Part shown: positions 47,083 through 58,191 of the stretch, piece after piece
Layout of the letters: every line of letters begins with the position of its first letter
Numbering within the stretch: the first letter of the stretch is position 1
Assembly: GCA_015680685.1 (NCBI GenBank)
Contig: MNCI01037977.1
Coordinates: 246,910 to 310,909 of the forward strand
DNA length: 64,000 nt
Direction: 5' to 3'
Source of the DNA: Gnetum montanum
Lineage: Eukaryota > Streptophyta > Gnetopsida > Gnetales > Gnetaceae
The notes under the pieces: model-generated
Told to the model about the DNA's origin: nothing
What the model saw: only the letters and a program-made list of their open reading frames with translations
The model's database searches: none
Position numbers and translations under genes: made by a program

Positions 47083-47960
47083 TGATGAGTAGCAAGGTAC
47101 TCCTACATCCAACCATACGAATCACAAGCATTCACACGTGATCTAATTGAATTCTATGGATGGGACTAGTTGTGCATCTAAATAATTATGATTTGATCAT
47201 AGTTGGCTATCTTCCCACTTGGACTAGTGGTAGCTTTGTTACATATGGTTTAGTCCAAAGGCAGGCATATGATGTTGTCTAATTCTATGCTACTCCTAAT
47301 GACAATAAAGAGATAAATTAACTAAGATAACAAACAATGGAAAATAAGATCTAAACTAGCCTACGTGTGATGAGTATCTGTCCCCAATCATTTGTACATG
47401 CCTTGGACTTCATATAACTACCGTTGGGATTGCTAATTGTACATCAGTGGGTGTGCTAAACGATACACTTTTGGATTACCAAGTACTTATACTTAAGCGT
47501 TTGTAATTAAGTCATACTCATTCTGCTTAATAACAAGAATAGCAAATAGCAATAAATGGGAACATTAACTAAAGAAAATAGTAAATAATTAAATAATTAA
47601 AGCATTAATAAATCTAAGTAAATGCAGCAATGATGGAAGTAATCTCGATCTTTATTTCCAGTCATGTAACATGTCCAAGTATGTCACACTTGAACAAAGG
47701 TGTCATATGATTATAAACATCACACTATGGGCATGCATTGGGAATAATAGAACTTGAATGCAAAAATTTAAGAAAGACTATCAAAAGCTAAGCACTAAAA
47801 CTATGTCCCAACTATGCACTCAAGTATTGTATTTATAGGCTAGCACGGAAGAGATGATATCAAATATCTATCATTTCTTGGGACCTAATATCGTGTATCC
47901 GATATCGAAGCCTCGATATCATGTATCCCATATCAGGGCTAACACAGTGATGACTCATCA
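47083..47960 (-). repeat. Element C 5' LTR
   Basis: The LTR is 878 bp. U3 at 47860-47940 carries at least four GATATC/ATATCG words and the TATA box is at 47837-47830. The sense start is TGATGAGTCATCACTG and the sense end is CTACTCATCA. Confidence 0.88.
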
Positions 47961-49550
47961 TGAGGCTTTAGCTTGATGAGGCTTTTGATATAATCAACCT
48001 CTCAACTTCATTAGCATTTGTCCTTTTAGTAGAACTGTGTATTGTAGCTCAAACCAGGGTACTAAGAATTTCACATTATGGGCTTTTCACATACCTAATA
48101 ACACATGTATAGAGTGCAACTATTTCCCCTAAGCCTAATTCTTGCACTTTGTTGTCCATCTTCATCTTAGGCCCAACATGCTCAAAGCAATCCTAGTTGA
48201 GGCCACTACTTGGGCATTGGTAGTGTTGCTAACAACTATTAATGATGGGTTTAAGGAGAATGCCATGAGTCAACCATAGATCACTACTGATTTAGAAGCC
48301 TATCCTATGTGTAGAATTAACTCAAGTTGTTGACAATTATGGCCTTTTGTTCCTATGAATATTATGTTTGGCAAGTGCTTATGAGTTTCAATGTTATTTT
48401 TATATTGGCCTAGTTTATTGGTTTTGTTATTACCTAGGGCTCTAATTCGTCCTCCTTGGGGGCTGGTAACAATCTATGTAATTATGTTTTCTCTTCTATT
48501 GGGAACTACCCCATTAATAGAACTTGATTAAATGTGCAAGTTCTATTTATATGTTTTGAAGCTCTCTTAGCTTCATTTGCTCTCTTTCTTGCATTCTTGC
48601 AAGCATTGTTCTCCCAATTGAGAATTCCATCTCTTCCATGATTCATTTATATATAACTTCTCACATGTATGTTTTCACATAAATTCTTTTAGAGTTTCAC
48701 ATTGATTCACAAGTTTCATATAATTGTCAATCATTTGAAGTTCTTTCAAGTTTATTACATGTTTTATATGTTCATATATGAATTGAAGTATATGTTACGA
48801 TTTCAAATATTTTGAAAGGTGTTGTGAGAACTTGATTAAATGTGCAAGTTCTATTTATATAGGTTTTTAAAAGTATGGTTTAAGAAGAAATTACATTTGA
48901 AATGTATGGGTTGACAATTTTAGCAAATTCCATCTATATTTTAACACCTTTTTAGTATCTATGTTAATAAGCAAGTCACCACTATATCATCATCTTAATA
49001 TGTATAATATTCATAATCAAAATCTTGATGTAGAAATCCAAAGTTATATGTTCAATTCCAATAAGTAACATTGATTTGAAGACAAATCTTATAAAATGAA
49101 TCTCCAAGGAAGGATGCATTATATAACCTACTACCATTGCTCATCTAATGCATGTATAAATGAAACAAAAAAAAATTGTACATAGATTTACATATCTCAA
49201 ATGGTTCAAATTCCAATAGGTAACATAAAATTAAGAGCAAATTTCAAAAAAGGAATTTTGATATTGTTGTTCAATAAAGGATATAGTGTATAACCATCAT
49301 TAGTAATTTGATACATGTGGGCATATCACATCATTTTGATGTCATTCATTTAATGCCTTCTGCATTCTCATATGGTTTAATTCTAGTGAATAGTAACTCT
49401 AGTGAGTAGTAACTTATGGTTCAATCTTGTGAAAGGAATCTTAAACTTCACATTGTTTGATAAATCCAAAAGGGTGACTACACAACTTGCTACCATGGTT
49501 AGTTAATGCATGTATTTTATACTATCTTGAGACAATCTCTCAATAATGAG
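47961..49550. other. No gene seen; contains a 34-bp direct repeat
   Basis: AT-rich sequence with no supportable ORF. Two identical 34-bp segments (48519-48552 and 48827-48860, beginning AGAACTTGATTAAATGTG) enclose about 274 bp. They may be a local duplication or the scar of an insertion. The first five bases are the right TSD of element C. Confidence 0.5.
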
Positions 49551-49610
49551 CAATGTTAAGTTATAAAGTTCTAATTTGATTGTATGTCTTAGATGCAATT
49601 ATTGTTAAGA
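49551..49610 (+). repeat. Truncated SINE body
   Basis: AATGTTAAGTTATAAAGTTC and TAATTTGATTGTATGTCTTAG match the body of the SINEs at 9899-10563, here in plus orientation and without the tRNA-like head. Confidence 0.5.
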
Positions 49611-49625
49611 AAATACTTCAGTTCC

Positions 49626-49653
49626 ATAATAATAATAATAATAATAATAATAA
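49626..49653. repeat. (TAA)n microsatellite
   Basis: Nine consecutive ATA/TAA triplets. Confidence 0.9.
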
Positions 49654-51214
49654 GCATGTTTTCTTTACAGCAGTAACATTTTTTGGTTAAAGTAAAGCCC
49701 TAGCAATTGGCAAAATGTAAAATGCCCATTTGAAAGTATTCTTTCGTACTTGTAGAAAACAGCTTACTTGAAAGTAAAATTACCTGTATAACAATAGCCT
49801 AACAATTTAGAATAAATAAATAAAAATAATAGTGCAAAAAAGTAAAAAGAGTGCTCCCAAGCTAAATCTTAGTATTCATTTAATTAATTGGAAGTATACT
49901 TTTGGTCTTCAATGGAAATCAACATACCTATCTTGAGTTAGAAAAGCTAGCTTTATCGTAGCAAGATACACTTGATCATCTGCTGCTCCAAGCAAAACCA
50001 ACACCGTAAAATAACTGTATTCTTCTTGCATGAAAGTTTGTAGATGATCACGATAGATTTTTTCATGTGACGGTTAACACTAGTTTAGCTAATCTTATAT
50101 ATTTTACAAATTAATGAGAATTGATATTCATGTTGAAAACCAAAATGAAAATGACTGTCCCCTATTCAATAATAATTCTTGTGAGAAATTTTATTAATTT
50201 GATTCAGTGTTTCATGGCGTTGACTTTTCATCGTGGTTTTCTCCATCACGAGATCTTATGTGGCGCATGATGTGGAGAGCGACAAAATACACTCCCCTCC
50301 CCCCTCCCGTCCATCGCCCCAGACTTATTGGCCTCACAGATGCATTGATGCTAAGTTTCTTCCGGTGGTTTATTTCGTTATTTTTAAGATAGCATGGTAT
50401 TTGCTAGAAAAATTATAAATAGCTCTGGTAAAAAAATTTGACGAAATGCACACAGCAAAACCCTTAAAAAGCCCAATTCAAGGTTTAATGTTAACAAGCG
50501 TTAAAAACATAAAAGGATGTAAAAATGTAGCAGCGAATCCACAAAAACTGAAAACCATTCTTTAATCGTCAAACCGTGTATTGCCTCAAATTCACGTTTG
50601 AAAACAAGCAGCAAGAAGCAGAAAAATATCAGTGGTGCAGCAAGGCAGCTGCATAAACTAAATCAAAACAGCATTTTAGAGCCAAACCATGCATCTACCT
50701 GCCTAAAGAAATTTGCTCATGGTTGCAATATCAAGATGACGATTTGCGTAGGAAGACAACGTAAAGTAAACAACAATACCTACGAGCATGCCCAACAGGA
50801 TTTGAAGTCAAGATTTCTCCTAACCGCATTAGATAACACACGGATCCCTGAAACTAAAACAATATAGTAGTACTTCTGACAACAGTGAAACTAAACTTAG
50901 AACAACAGCACAAATAAAATTTTCTATCACAGCAATAACACAAGAAGCTTTCGAAGGGTGGCCGGCCACACTCTCCAGGCATCTTATACCCATCGTTCTG
51001 ACAACTTCATTAATTGACGTTGACAACAGATCAGATTCTCCGATTACGGATCCTTGAAAAGTTAGATTCAGCACAATGTTCTGGGACGAATAAGAATAAA
51101 ACAAATATTTTACAGAGCAGTAAGTCGGAGGGATGATCGCATCAAGGATATCCATACATCCATCCATGATTTTTTTATTAAAGAAATCAAAATGAATTCT
51201 ACTTTTTATACCCT
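49654..51214. other. Intergenic or 3' UTR of the minus-strand gene; no other gene seen
   Basis: The base composition rises in GC near 50240-50350 and 50940-51010. The minus ORF at 51167-50829 follows the stop of the gene at 51215 and has no family features, so it is probably 3' UTR or chance. Confidence 0.45.
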
Positions 51215-53183
51215 TTAACAGCTTACTGATCCAAAATATTGCCGAAGCTTTTGCATTCTTTGACGATTTTGTATTTCTTTTGAAATTCTGTTTTTCTGCC
51301 TGCTTTCCAAATTATTTGAAGCAGAACGCAGATATCTTGAACGAATATCGGCAGCCTGAAACTGTTTGGAAAGTTCATTTTAGTATGACAAAAAGTAAGA
51401 AACACCCGTTTCAGTTCCATATTGTAAAAAGTAGAAATATTCATATGAAAGCAAATATTCACTTGGGAATTTGTTTTGTCAATCTACCTACCTTTAAAAA
51501 TAGTAAACAGTAGGGCTCTGAATAGGTATGAGAAACATCAATCGATGATATTTAATATAATGAACATCCCTAATGGCTTATTTTATGTTTCATTTATAAA
51601 TTTTTCTTTTTTTTCAACGTCTAAAATGAAAGTATGTTTCATGATCTTGGTGTCTTTATCCATCAACATAGGCTAACCTATTAAGGTAGACACCATATTT
51701 TTAGATCCTATATACTAACTATATCTCTAAGTTGTCTGTGTATTAGTATAAACTTTGAAATTGAACTTATGGCTTGCAAACCACAAACCACATGTTATAA
51801 CCAAGTAAGCTATGCCTCAACATCAAGTAAACAGAAAGTCTGCAGGGTAAAGTTCATGTCTCTGTACCACTCTAGAAAGTCAATCATGTGATGGTATTAA
51901 AAACATCAATGCAGAGTAATATGAATTTACGATAGTGCTATGGAGATCATCAACCATACCAGTTTAAAATATCAAAATTTCTTGAAAATACATACCGCTG
52001 TTTTCTGCCACATTTTCCTTAAGGATAGCTCCTGCTCGTTCTCTGATGGTATCCAAAGATTTGACATTAGCAAGTCTAGTGATGATGATCCACAAAGAGG
52101 TGTATCCACATTAGCATTCACCGGTTGATCCAAAGTTGATGGCAAAGTTTCTGAATGCGCAAAAACAGAGATTACTGTCATGGAAAATGAACCATGGTTA
52201 GCAACGTTCCAATGGGCATTACTTAGTTTCCAGAATATTACTTCCCACGGGAAATAGTTAGAAAAAGTGGGGAAAAGAAGTACTGAGAAAAAATGCTTTA
52301 CCCAATCCAACATTAAATATAAGACAAAATAATAAATATATTTGAGAAAACTAAAACTAATTTTTTTATAAAAAAAAAAAGCATGAACACACACCATTGT
52401 AGAAATGTTGCTCCATATCACCCACTGCTTCATAGATTGTTGCTTTTTCATAAATCTGGTTAATGTTTTCAGCATTGACTGAAGGCAAATCATCAAGGGT
52501 ACCTTTGTTGCTTACCAACCCAGCCATTTTATGTATTATTTTCTTTCGTTCCAGCTTTTCATCCAACTTTCCTGTGTGTGCATTACGAAACGCCGTTCCT
52601 TTTTTAGCTGATGGAAACGAATGGGAAGAATCAATACCACAATATTGTGCTCGGGCAGCAAGAGATGCAGGATGTTTCTCACTGAGCAGTTGTATTGAAA
52701 GTGAGGGCAAACGGGCTCGAGAACCTTACACATTTAATATTCAGATGTTTTATTAGGTTTCTTAACTGTTAACAAGAATATAGTGTTATCAAAAAACACA
52801 ATCACATACCACTTTCGCTAGATGCTTACCATGTGCTTTTAAATAGACCCATACATGTGACATACGTTTAAATTCGTATAAACTGTTTCCATCTTTGTTC
52901 TGCAAGAAACTTAATGGGAAATGTAAGACCGCTGTGCACAAAATTTCACAAATAAAAGAAACAACTAATAAAGGAACTACATTATACTAACAAGTAAAAA
53001 TGCATTTACACAAAATTTCCTGAGGTAAACAAGGCAGTAATAACACATGATACTAACAAGTATGGTGATACGAGAAGATTCATATCTTAGCATGTATTTT
53101 TGACTTTTACTGTTGCTTTTGTCATCAGAGTCGGTTGCTTGATCATCCTTTTCCAATGGCAATATAACATTTCCATTTTTATC
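51215..53183 (-). CDS. Multi-exon protein-coding gene, unrecognised (last five exons)
   Basis: The model is built from splice sites and reading phase. Exons on the minus strand: 53183-53058, 52899-52830, 52724-52395, 52150-51996 and 51355-51215 (stop TAA 51217-51215). Each intron has GT and AG ends (for example GTAAGC at 52829, GTATGT at 51995, TTTCAG before 51355) and the phases join without a stop, giving about 273 residues. The protein starts DKNGNVILPLEKDDQ and has an acidic Ser/Asp linker. KDGNSLYEFKRMSHVWVYLK follows, then a Ser-rich stretch, a basic helix (KLDEKLERKKIIHKMAGLV), an acidic region and a Lys/Arg/Gln-rich C-terminal helix (ISKEIQNRQRMQKLRQYFG). No known domain is recognised; a nuclear scaffold-type protein is only a guess. 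Codon phase coherence argues strongly for a genuine host gene. Confidence 0.7.
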
Positions 53184-53416
53184 CTGCAGCATAATTGAGA
53201 TTTAAAAATGAGAAGAGAAGTAAAAGATAGAAGTAATCTGTTTAACCCAAGTAAAAGGAGGAAAAATCTATTTCTTTGAATCTGAAAATAATTACAGCGA
53301 AACTGTCAGAAAACAGAATCCACAAGATCCTTGTGCACACAAACCACCAACTTTTCAGAAAACAAACTACCGCACAAATTCTCAACTGGATAAAAAGCAA
53401 AACAGCCGTTGTCATT

Positions 53417-54310
53417 AAACACTCTTCCTCGCTATCATGATAAATTGCTACACAAATCATATCTAAAAGAAAGTGGCATTAAATTGTGTAAACCAGCTCT
53501 TCTTCCTCACTATCATGTATTTTTGGTAAATGCTATCATGATAAACTGCTACACAAATTATATACAAAAGAAACGGGCATTATTAACAATGATGTTTGGG
53601 TCAAGCGTGAGTATGAACTTGAGACTCATGACCACATTTCTGTTCTATGCTCTTTTGCACAATCGTTTTGAAGGATATTTTGTTGGTGGTTACCATCTAT
53701 TCCTTATTTCAACTCCTTCCATGAGTTCCTTGAATACTGGTCTTCAGGCAATGATAAAACTCAAGCTAAGCATCTTTGAGGTCTTTTGCACCCAATTATT
53801 TTAGATAGTGTAAACGAGCACTTCTTCCTCACTATCATGTATTTTTTGTAAATGCTATCATGATAAACTGCTACACAAATCATATCTAAAAGAAAGTGGC
53901 ATTAAATTGTGTAAACCAGCTCTTCTTCCTCGCTATCATGTATTTTTGGTAAATGCTATCATGATAAACTGCTACACAAATCATATCCAAAAGAAAGGGG
54001 CATTATCAACAATGATGTTTGGGTCAAGCATGAGTATGAACTTGAGACTCATGACCACATCTCTGTTCTATGCTCTTTTGTACAATCGTTTTGAAGGATA
54101 TTTTGTTGGTGGTTACCATCTATTCCTTATTTCAACTCCTTCCATGAGCTCCTAGAATACTGGTCTTCAAGCAATGATAAAACTCAAGCTAAGCATCTTT
54201 GAGGTCTCTTGCTTTGTGCACTCTATAAGTTGTGGATTTCTCGAAACCAATTAGTATTTCAGAATAAGCAACCTTCTGTTTCTTATATTGTTATTCAAAT
54301 TTCTTGTTTG
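53417..54310 (+). pseudogene. L1 LINE 3' fragment with internal tandem duplication
   Basis: The plus-strand text at about 53585-53660 reads NDVWVKREYELETHDHISVL, then CSFAQSF. This is the zinc-binding region that follows RT in plant L1 ORF2 (C..C...ETHDHIFL.C.FA..W). Further on, near 54220-54290, LCALYKLWISRNQLVFQNKQ matches the usual ORF2 end. A 423-bp unit is repeated (53490 onward and 53913 onward), and a smaller motif (CTCACTATCATGTATTTTTG) occurs three times. It lies in a predicted intron of the minus-strand gene, in antisense orientation. Stops make it non-coding. Confidence 0.65.
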
Positions 54311-55072
54311 TGGAAATTATATTGAAAAAAATATAATTAAACTTTAGATTTGATTATGGCTTTTCACTCGTGCCCCAACCACAATAAATCCGGGTTTTCA
54401 TTGTTCTCAAAAATATATATACACATTGCATTTTGTAATCACATATAATTGGATCATGGTTTTTTGCAATCAGGGTATCACAGTGGCTGCACGACAAATC
54501 ACATGCTTTTTTAGCTGGCTGTTCATTCACAACATGATCCTAACCAGATCTTTTAACCCATTTACACGCATCTGGCTTAAGAGAAAAATGTGGTAAAGTA
54601 TTCATTTGTTACGTAAACACTTTAATAAACCTAAAAGAATATGAGTGTTTTTCAAAAGAACTTACGTATTGTTAGGGGTTGAAAACGTACTTACCGTCTT
54701 TAGCACTTTAAAAGTCCTAAAGCTTATGGGTTCCACAAGCATTGCTTAAAACATAACTACATAATTTGCTTCTAAATATACACAAATAAATTATTAAATA
54801 TTATAGAAAAATTCACAGCAAAGATATTCACAATTATCAAAGTGTACAGAAAATATAAGGGTAATGAAAACAAACCTTGCTACCAACCCATATCACTGTA
54901 CGTCACAAATTTGTAAATTTATACACCTAAGTTTACTACAATGTCCATTGCATACAACCACTTAAATAAACGGTTCATCAGCCAGAGAGACTCAACGTAT
55001 ATAGCCACTTAAATGATACTAGTAAAATACTAAATGTCTAATAAATTCACTACAAGTTGCGTATATATGTTT
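54311..55072. other. Intron/upstream sequence; no further gene seen
   Basis: Apart from the two candidate exons at 54742-54545, this AT-rich stretch holds nothing supportable. Confidence 0.5.
54545..54742 (-). CDS. Possible first two exons of the same gene
   Basis: An ATG exon at 54742-54695 encodes MLVEPISFRTFKVLKT and ends in a perfect donor ACG/GTAAGTACG. A 31-nt exon at 54575-54545 (PDACKWVKRS) joins in phase and ends at GTTAGG. At least one more exon is needed before 53183, because this exon leaves phase 1 whereas the exon at 53183 needs phase 0. That exon was not found; the LINE at 53417-54310 lies in this interval. Confidence 0.4.
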
Positions 55073-55236
55073 TTTTTGAGAAAGAGTTCGGGATTGTATT
55101 AAAGAAGTGAAACTATGTTACAAAGATTACACGGAAACGACAGGCGGCGGGCCAAGAAGCCCCGCAGTAGGGGGGGGCCCCGGGCCCCAAACAACCCAGA
55201 AGGACAGACAAACATCCAGCCAAAACCGAGGCAGGC
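55073..55236 (-). mobile_element. 5'-truncated LINE 3' end
   Basis: On the minus strand the segment runs through a GC-rich GGGGCCTGCCTCGG/GGGCCC stretch to TTTAATACAATCCCGAACTC and a terminal A run. This is the usual 3' end of plant L1 LINEs (AATACAAT..., then oligo-A). No ORF remains. No clear TSD is seen. Confidence 0.55.
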
Positions 55237-55499
55237 CCCAATTCATGTATTTGTATTCTCAACATAATGGGTATTTATTAATCACTATATGTGGAGGAGA
55301 TATGTCAAAAAATCACTGCATTGGAAGCCATGTTCACTCCTTGAGAAGTCAGGACTGAAATAAATCAAAATGATAATAAGCTAAAAGAAATTGCTGAAGA
55401 AAAAAATTGCATAAAAGCTAAAAATCACTACATTGAAAGCTATTATTGAAGCAGATCCAACAGAGAAGCAGCTCTAGAAAATTGGTGAATAAGCTCACA

Positions 55500-56793
55500 G
55501 AGATTTTGTAACATACAAACTTCTCAATGAAGAAAAAGAAAGGTAAAAGTCTTTAACCTCTTATTTGTTGGGATACAAGGAAAAGAAGAGGAAAACCTGG
55601 TTGAAGAAGTGACAACAGTGATACGACATAATGCATATTAAAATGCCAAAGATAAAGGATAAAATTGATTCTAGGCCTAAAAATGGTAAATCTAGGCATA
55701 TTGTTGTCAAATTTCATAACACAGATGATAGATCCAAAGTTTGGAAACATCATAGTCACTTAAAGGGTTATAAAATTTGGATCAATGAACATCTCACCAA
55801 AAATGAATTTGCAAAAAGATTTATAGAATGGAGGACAGTGAAAGACGTGGGAGCAGAAGGTCTTGTACCATTTTTGGATGCAAGAGGTACTGCAGTAATT
55901 GCCAAAACAAAATACTCACATAGATTTTGTAACATACAAACTTCTCAATGAAGAGAAAGAAAGGTAAAAGTCTTTAACCTCTTATTTGTTGGGATACAAG
56001 AAAAAGAAGAGGGAAAACCTGGTTGAAGAAGTGACAACAGTGATACAACATAATGCATATTAAAATGCCAAAGATAAAGGATAAAATTGATTCTAGGCCT
56101 AAAAATGGTAAATCTAGGCATATTGTTGTCAAATTTCATAACACAGATGATAGATCCAAAGTTTGGAAACATCGTAGTCACTTAAAGGGTTATAAAATTT
56201 GGATCAATGAACATCTCACCAAAAATGAATTTGCAAAAAGATTTATAGAATGGAGGACAGTGAAAGACGTGGGAGCAGAAGGTCTTGTACCATTTTTGGA
56301 TGCAAGAGGTACTGCAGTAATTGCCAAAACAAAATACTCACATAGATTTTGTAACATACAAACTTCTCAATGAAGAGAAAGAAAGGTAAAAGTCTTTAAC
56401 CTCTTATTTGTTGGGATACAAGAAAAAGAAGAGGGAAAACCTGGTTGAAGAAGTGACAACAGTGATACAACATAATGCATATTAAAATGCCAAAGATAAA
56501 GGATAAAATTGATTCTAGGCCTAAAAATGGTAAATCTAGGCATATTGTTGTCAAATTTCATAACACAGATGATAGATCCAAAGTTTGGAAACATCGTAGT
56601 CACTAAAAGGGTTATAAAATTTGGATCAATGAACATCTCACCAAAAACGAATTTGCAAAAAGATTTATAGAATGGAGGACAGTGAAAGACGTGGGAGCAG
56701 AAGGTCTTGTACCATTTTTGGATGCAAGAGGTAATGCAGTAATTGCCAAAACAAAATATTCCAAAAAAATTCATAAAGAAGATATAAAATATC
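55500..56793 (+). repeat. Three tandem ~422-bp units within the non-LTR element
   Basis: Units start at AGATTTTGTAACATAC: 55501, 55922 and 56344 (spacing 421 and 422). A fourth occurrence begins at 57262 after the N join at 56794. Each unit holds the ORF1-like domain. The third unit and the fourth share private variants (CACTAAAAGG, AAAAACGAATTT, GGTAATGCAG). Confidence 0.85.
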
Positions 56794-57710
56794 NCTGCCG
56801 CAACGCCGCATGAAGGACACATGGCAGAGGTGAGGATCCCGCGCCGCTGCAGACAGGATAAGGTTTATGTGATATAAGTATGGACATTGGTAGGGTGTGT
56901 ATAATATATGTGCATAATATCCTAACAAGTGAAATGATTTAACTAGCAGGATATATTGAAAAACTTTATTAATTAAATAAAAACTGAACACAATCCTTTG
57001 AATTCATGTATTTGTATTCTCAACATAATGGGTATTTATTAATCACTATATGTGGAGGAGATATGTCAAAAAATCACTGCATTGGAAGCCATGTTCACTC
57101 CTTGAGAAGTCAGGACTGAAATAAATCAAAATGATAATAAGCTAAAAGAAATTGCTGAAGAAAAAAATTGCATAAAAGCTAAAAATCACTACATTGAAAG
57201 CTATTATTGAAGCAGATCCAACAGAGAAGCAGCTCTAGAAAATTGGTGAATAAGCTCACAGAGATTTTGTAACATACAAACTTCTCAATGAAGAAAAAGA
57301 AAGGTAAAAGTCTTTAACCTCTTATTTGTTGGGATACAAGGAAAAGAAGAGGAAAACCTGGTTGAAGAAGTGACAACAGTGATACGACATAATGCATATT
57401 AAAATGCCAAAGATAAAGGATAAAATTGATTCTAGGCCTAAAAATGGTAAATCTAGGCATATTGTTGTCAAATTTCATAACACAGATGATAGATCCAAAG
57501 TTTGGAAACATCGTAGTCACTAAAAGGGTTATAAAATTTGGATCAATGAACATCTCACCAAAAACGAATTTGCAAAAAGATTTATAGAATGGAGGACAGT
57601 GAAAGACGTGGGAGCAGAAGGTCTTGTACCATTTTTGGATGCAAGAGGTAATGCAGTAATTGCCAAAACAAAATATTCCAAAAAAATTCATAAAGAAGAT
57701 ATAAAATATC
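56794..57710. other. Contig join followed by a repeat of 55237 onward
   Basis: After the N at 56794 about 200 bases of different text (GC-rich at the start) lead into AATTCATGTATTTG at 57000, and then into a near-copy of 55237-55945. The fourth unit begins like the first and ends like the third, as a single-unit allele would. Confidence 0.6.
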
Positions 57711-58191
57711 TTCATTGTGGATTTTTAAACATTGATGGATTAGTAGCATATAAAGTAAATGTGGTAATACACATATATTTCTTTAAATAATTTGAAATTT
57801 TTGGTATTCTTGAGACATGGGAAATTGAAGACTCTAGATATTTTTGTTCCAATTTTTTTTTCATATAAAAGAAATGTAGACCATGGAAGACTTTTTGGAA
57901 CTTTGGTTGTTTTGATTCAAAATTCTTTTCATAAGAAAGTCCAAATAGAAAAGGTAAATGAATACAAGCAATATGTTTGGCTATAGATATTATAGCAAAA
58001 ATCTCTTTTATTCTTAGCAATTTGCTACACTGCACCTAAAGAAGCTATCTCTTGACATGGATATTGCTAGTTTTGCATAGATATATATATCTATAGATAT
58101 ATATATGGTAATATATTATTTGTTTCTTTTGATGGCATAATCCAAGGGATTAAAAAAGAAAACTAGTATTCGGAAAAGTTAATGTAAATAA

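Larger units (their letters stand above)
38756..47960 (-). mobile_element. Element C: pol-less Athila-like retrotransposon, complete, TSD TGAGG
   Basis: This 9.2-kb element has both LTRs (38756-39628 and 47083-47960) and an identical 5-bp duplication TGAGG on both sides (38751-38755, 47961-47965). In sense order: 5' LTR, tRNA-Asp-type primer site, gag (46958-44491), spacer, internal promoter-like cassette, intron, ORF3 (42519-39816), polypurine tract and 3' LTR. There is no pol. It is co-linear with element A throughout. Point stops are present but large-scale structure is intact, so it inserted as a gag-ORF3 element. Confidence 0.88.
55237..58060 (+). pseudogene. Animal-type non-LTR retrotransposon: ORF1-like domain and AP endonuclease
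   Basis: The repeated open stretch (for example 55631-55951) carries a domain reading RHIVVKFHNTDDRSKVWK, KGYKIWINEHLTKNEFAKRF and LVPFLDARGTAVIAK. It resembles the C-terminal nucleic-acid-binding domain of animal LINE ORF1-type proteins. Downstream (57710-58060), after frameshifts, LHCGFLNIDGLVAYKVNVV, FEIFGILETWE, HGRLFGTLVVLIQNSFHKK and CYTAPKEA follow the order of an apurinic-type endonuclease (start, ETW, GG.VVLI, Y.AP). The RT part lies beyond a later insertion, at 59156-59650. Clade (CR1, L2 or RTE) cannot be decided by eye. Confidence 0.6.

Noticed and set aside
50598-50867. 89-codon plus-strand ORF as a host gene
   Set aside because: No domain, no splice context, and it lies in the likely 3' region of the minus-strand gene.
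51972-52496. 174-codon minus-strand ORF as one exon
   Set aside because: It reads through exon 52150-51996 and its flanking introns; splice sites inside it give a better, phase-consistent model.
55945-57715. Minus-strand ORFs rich in Phe/Tyr across the 422-bp units
   Set aside because: They are antisense shadows of the ORF1-like and endonuclease coding text on the plus strand.
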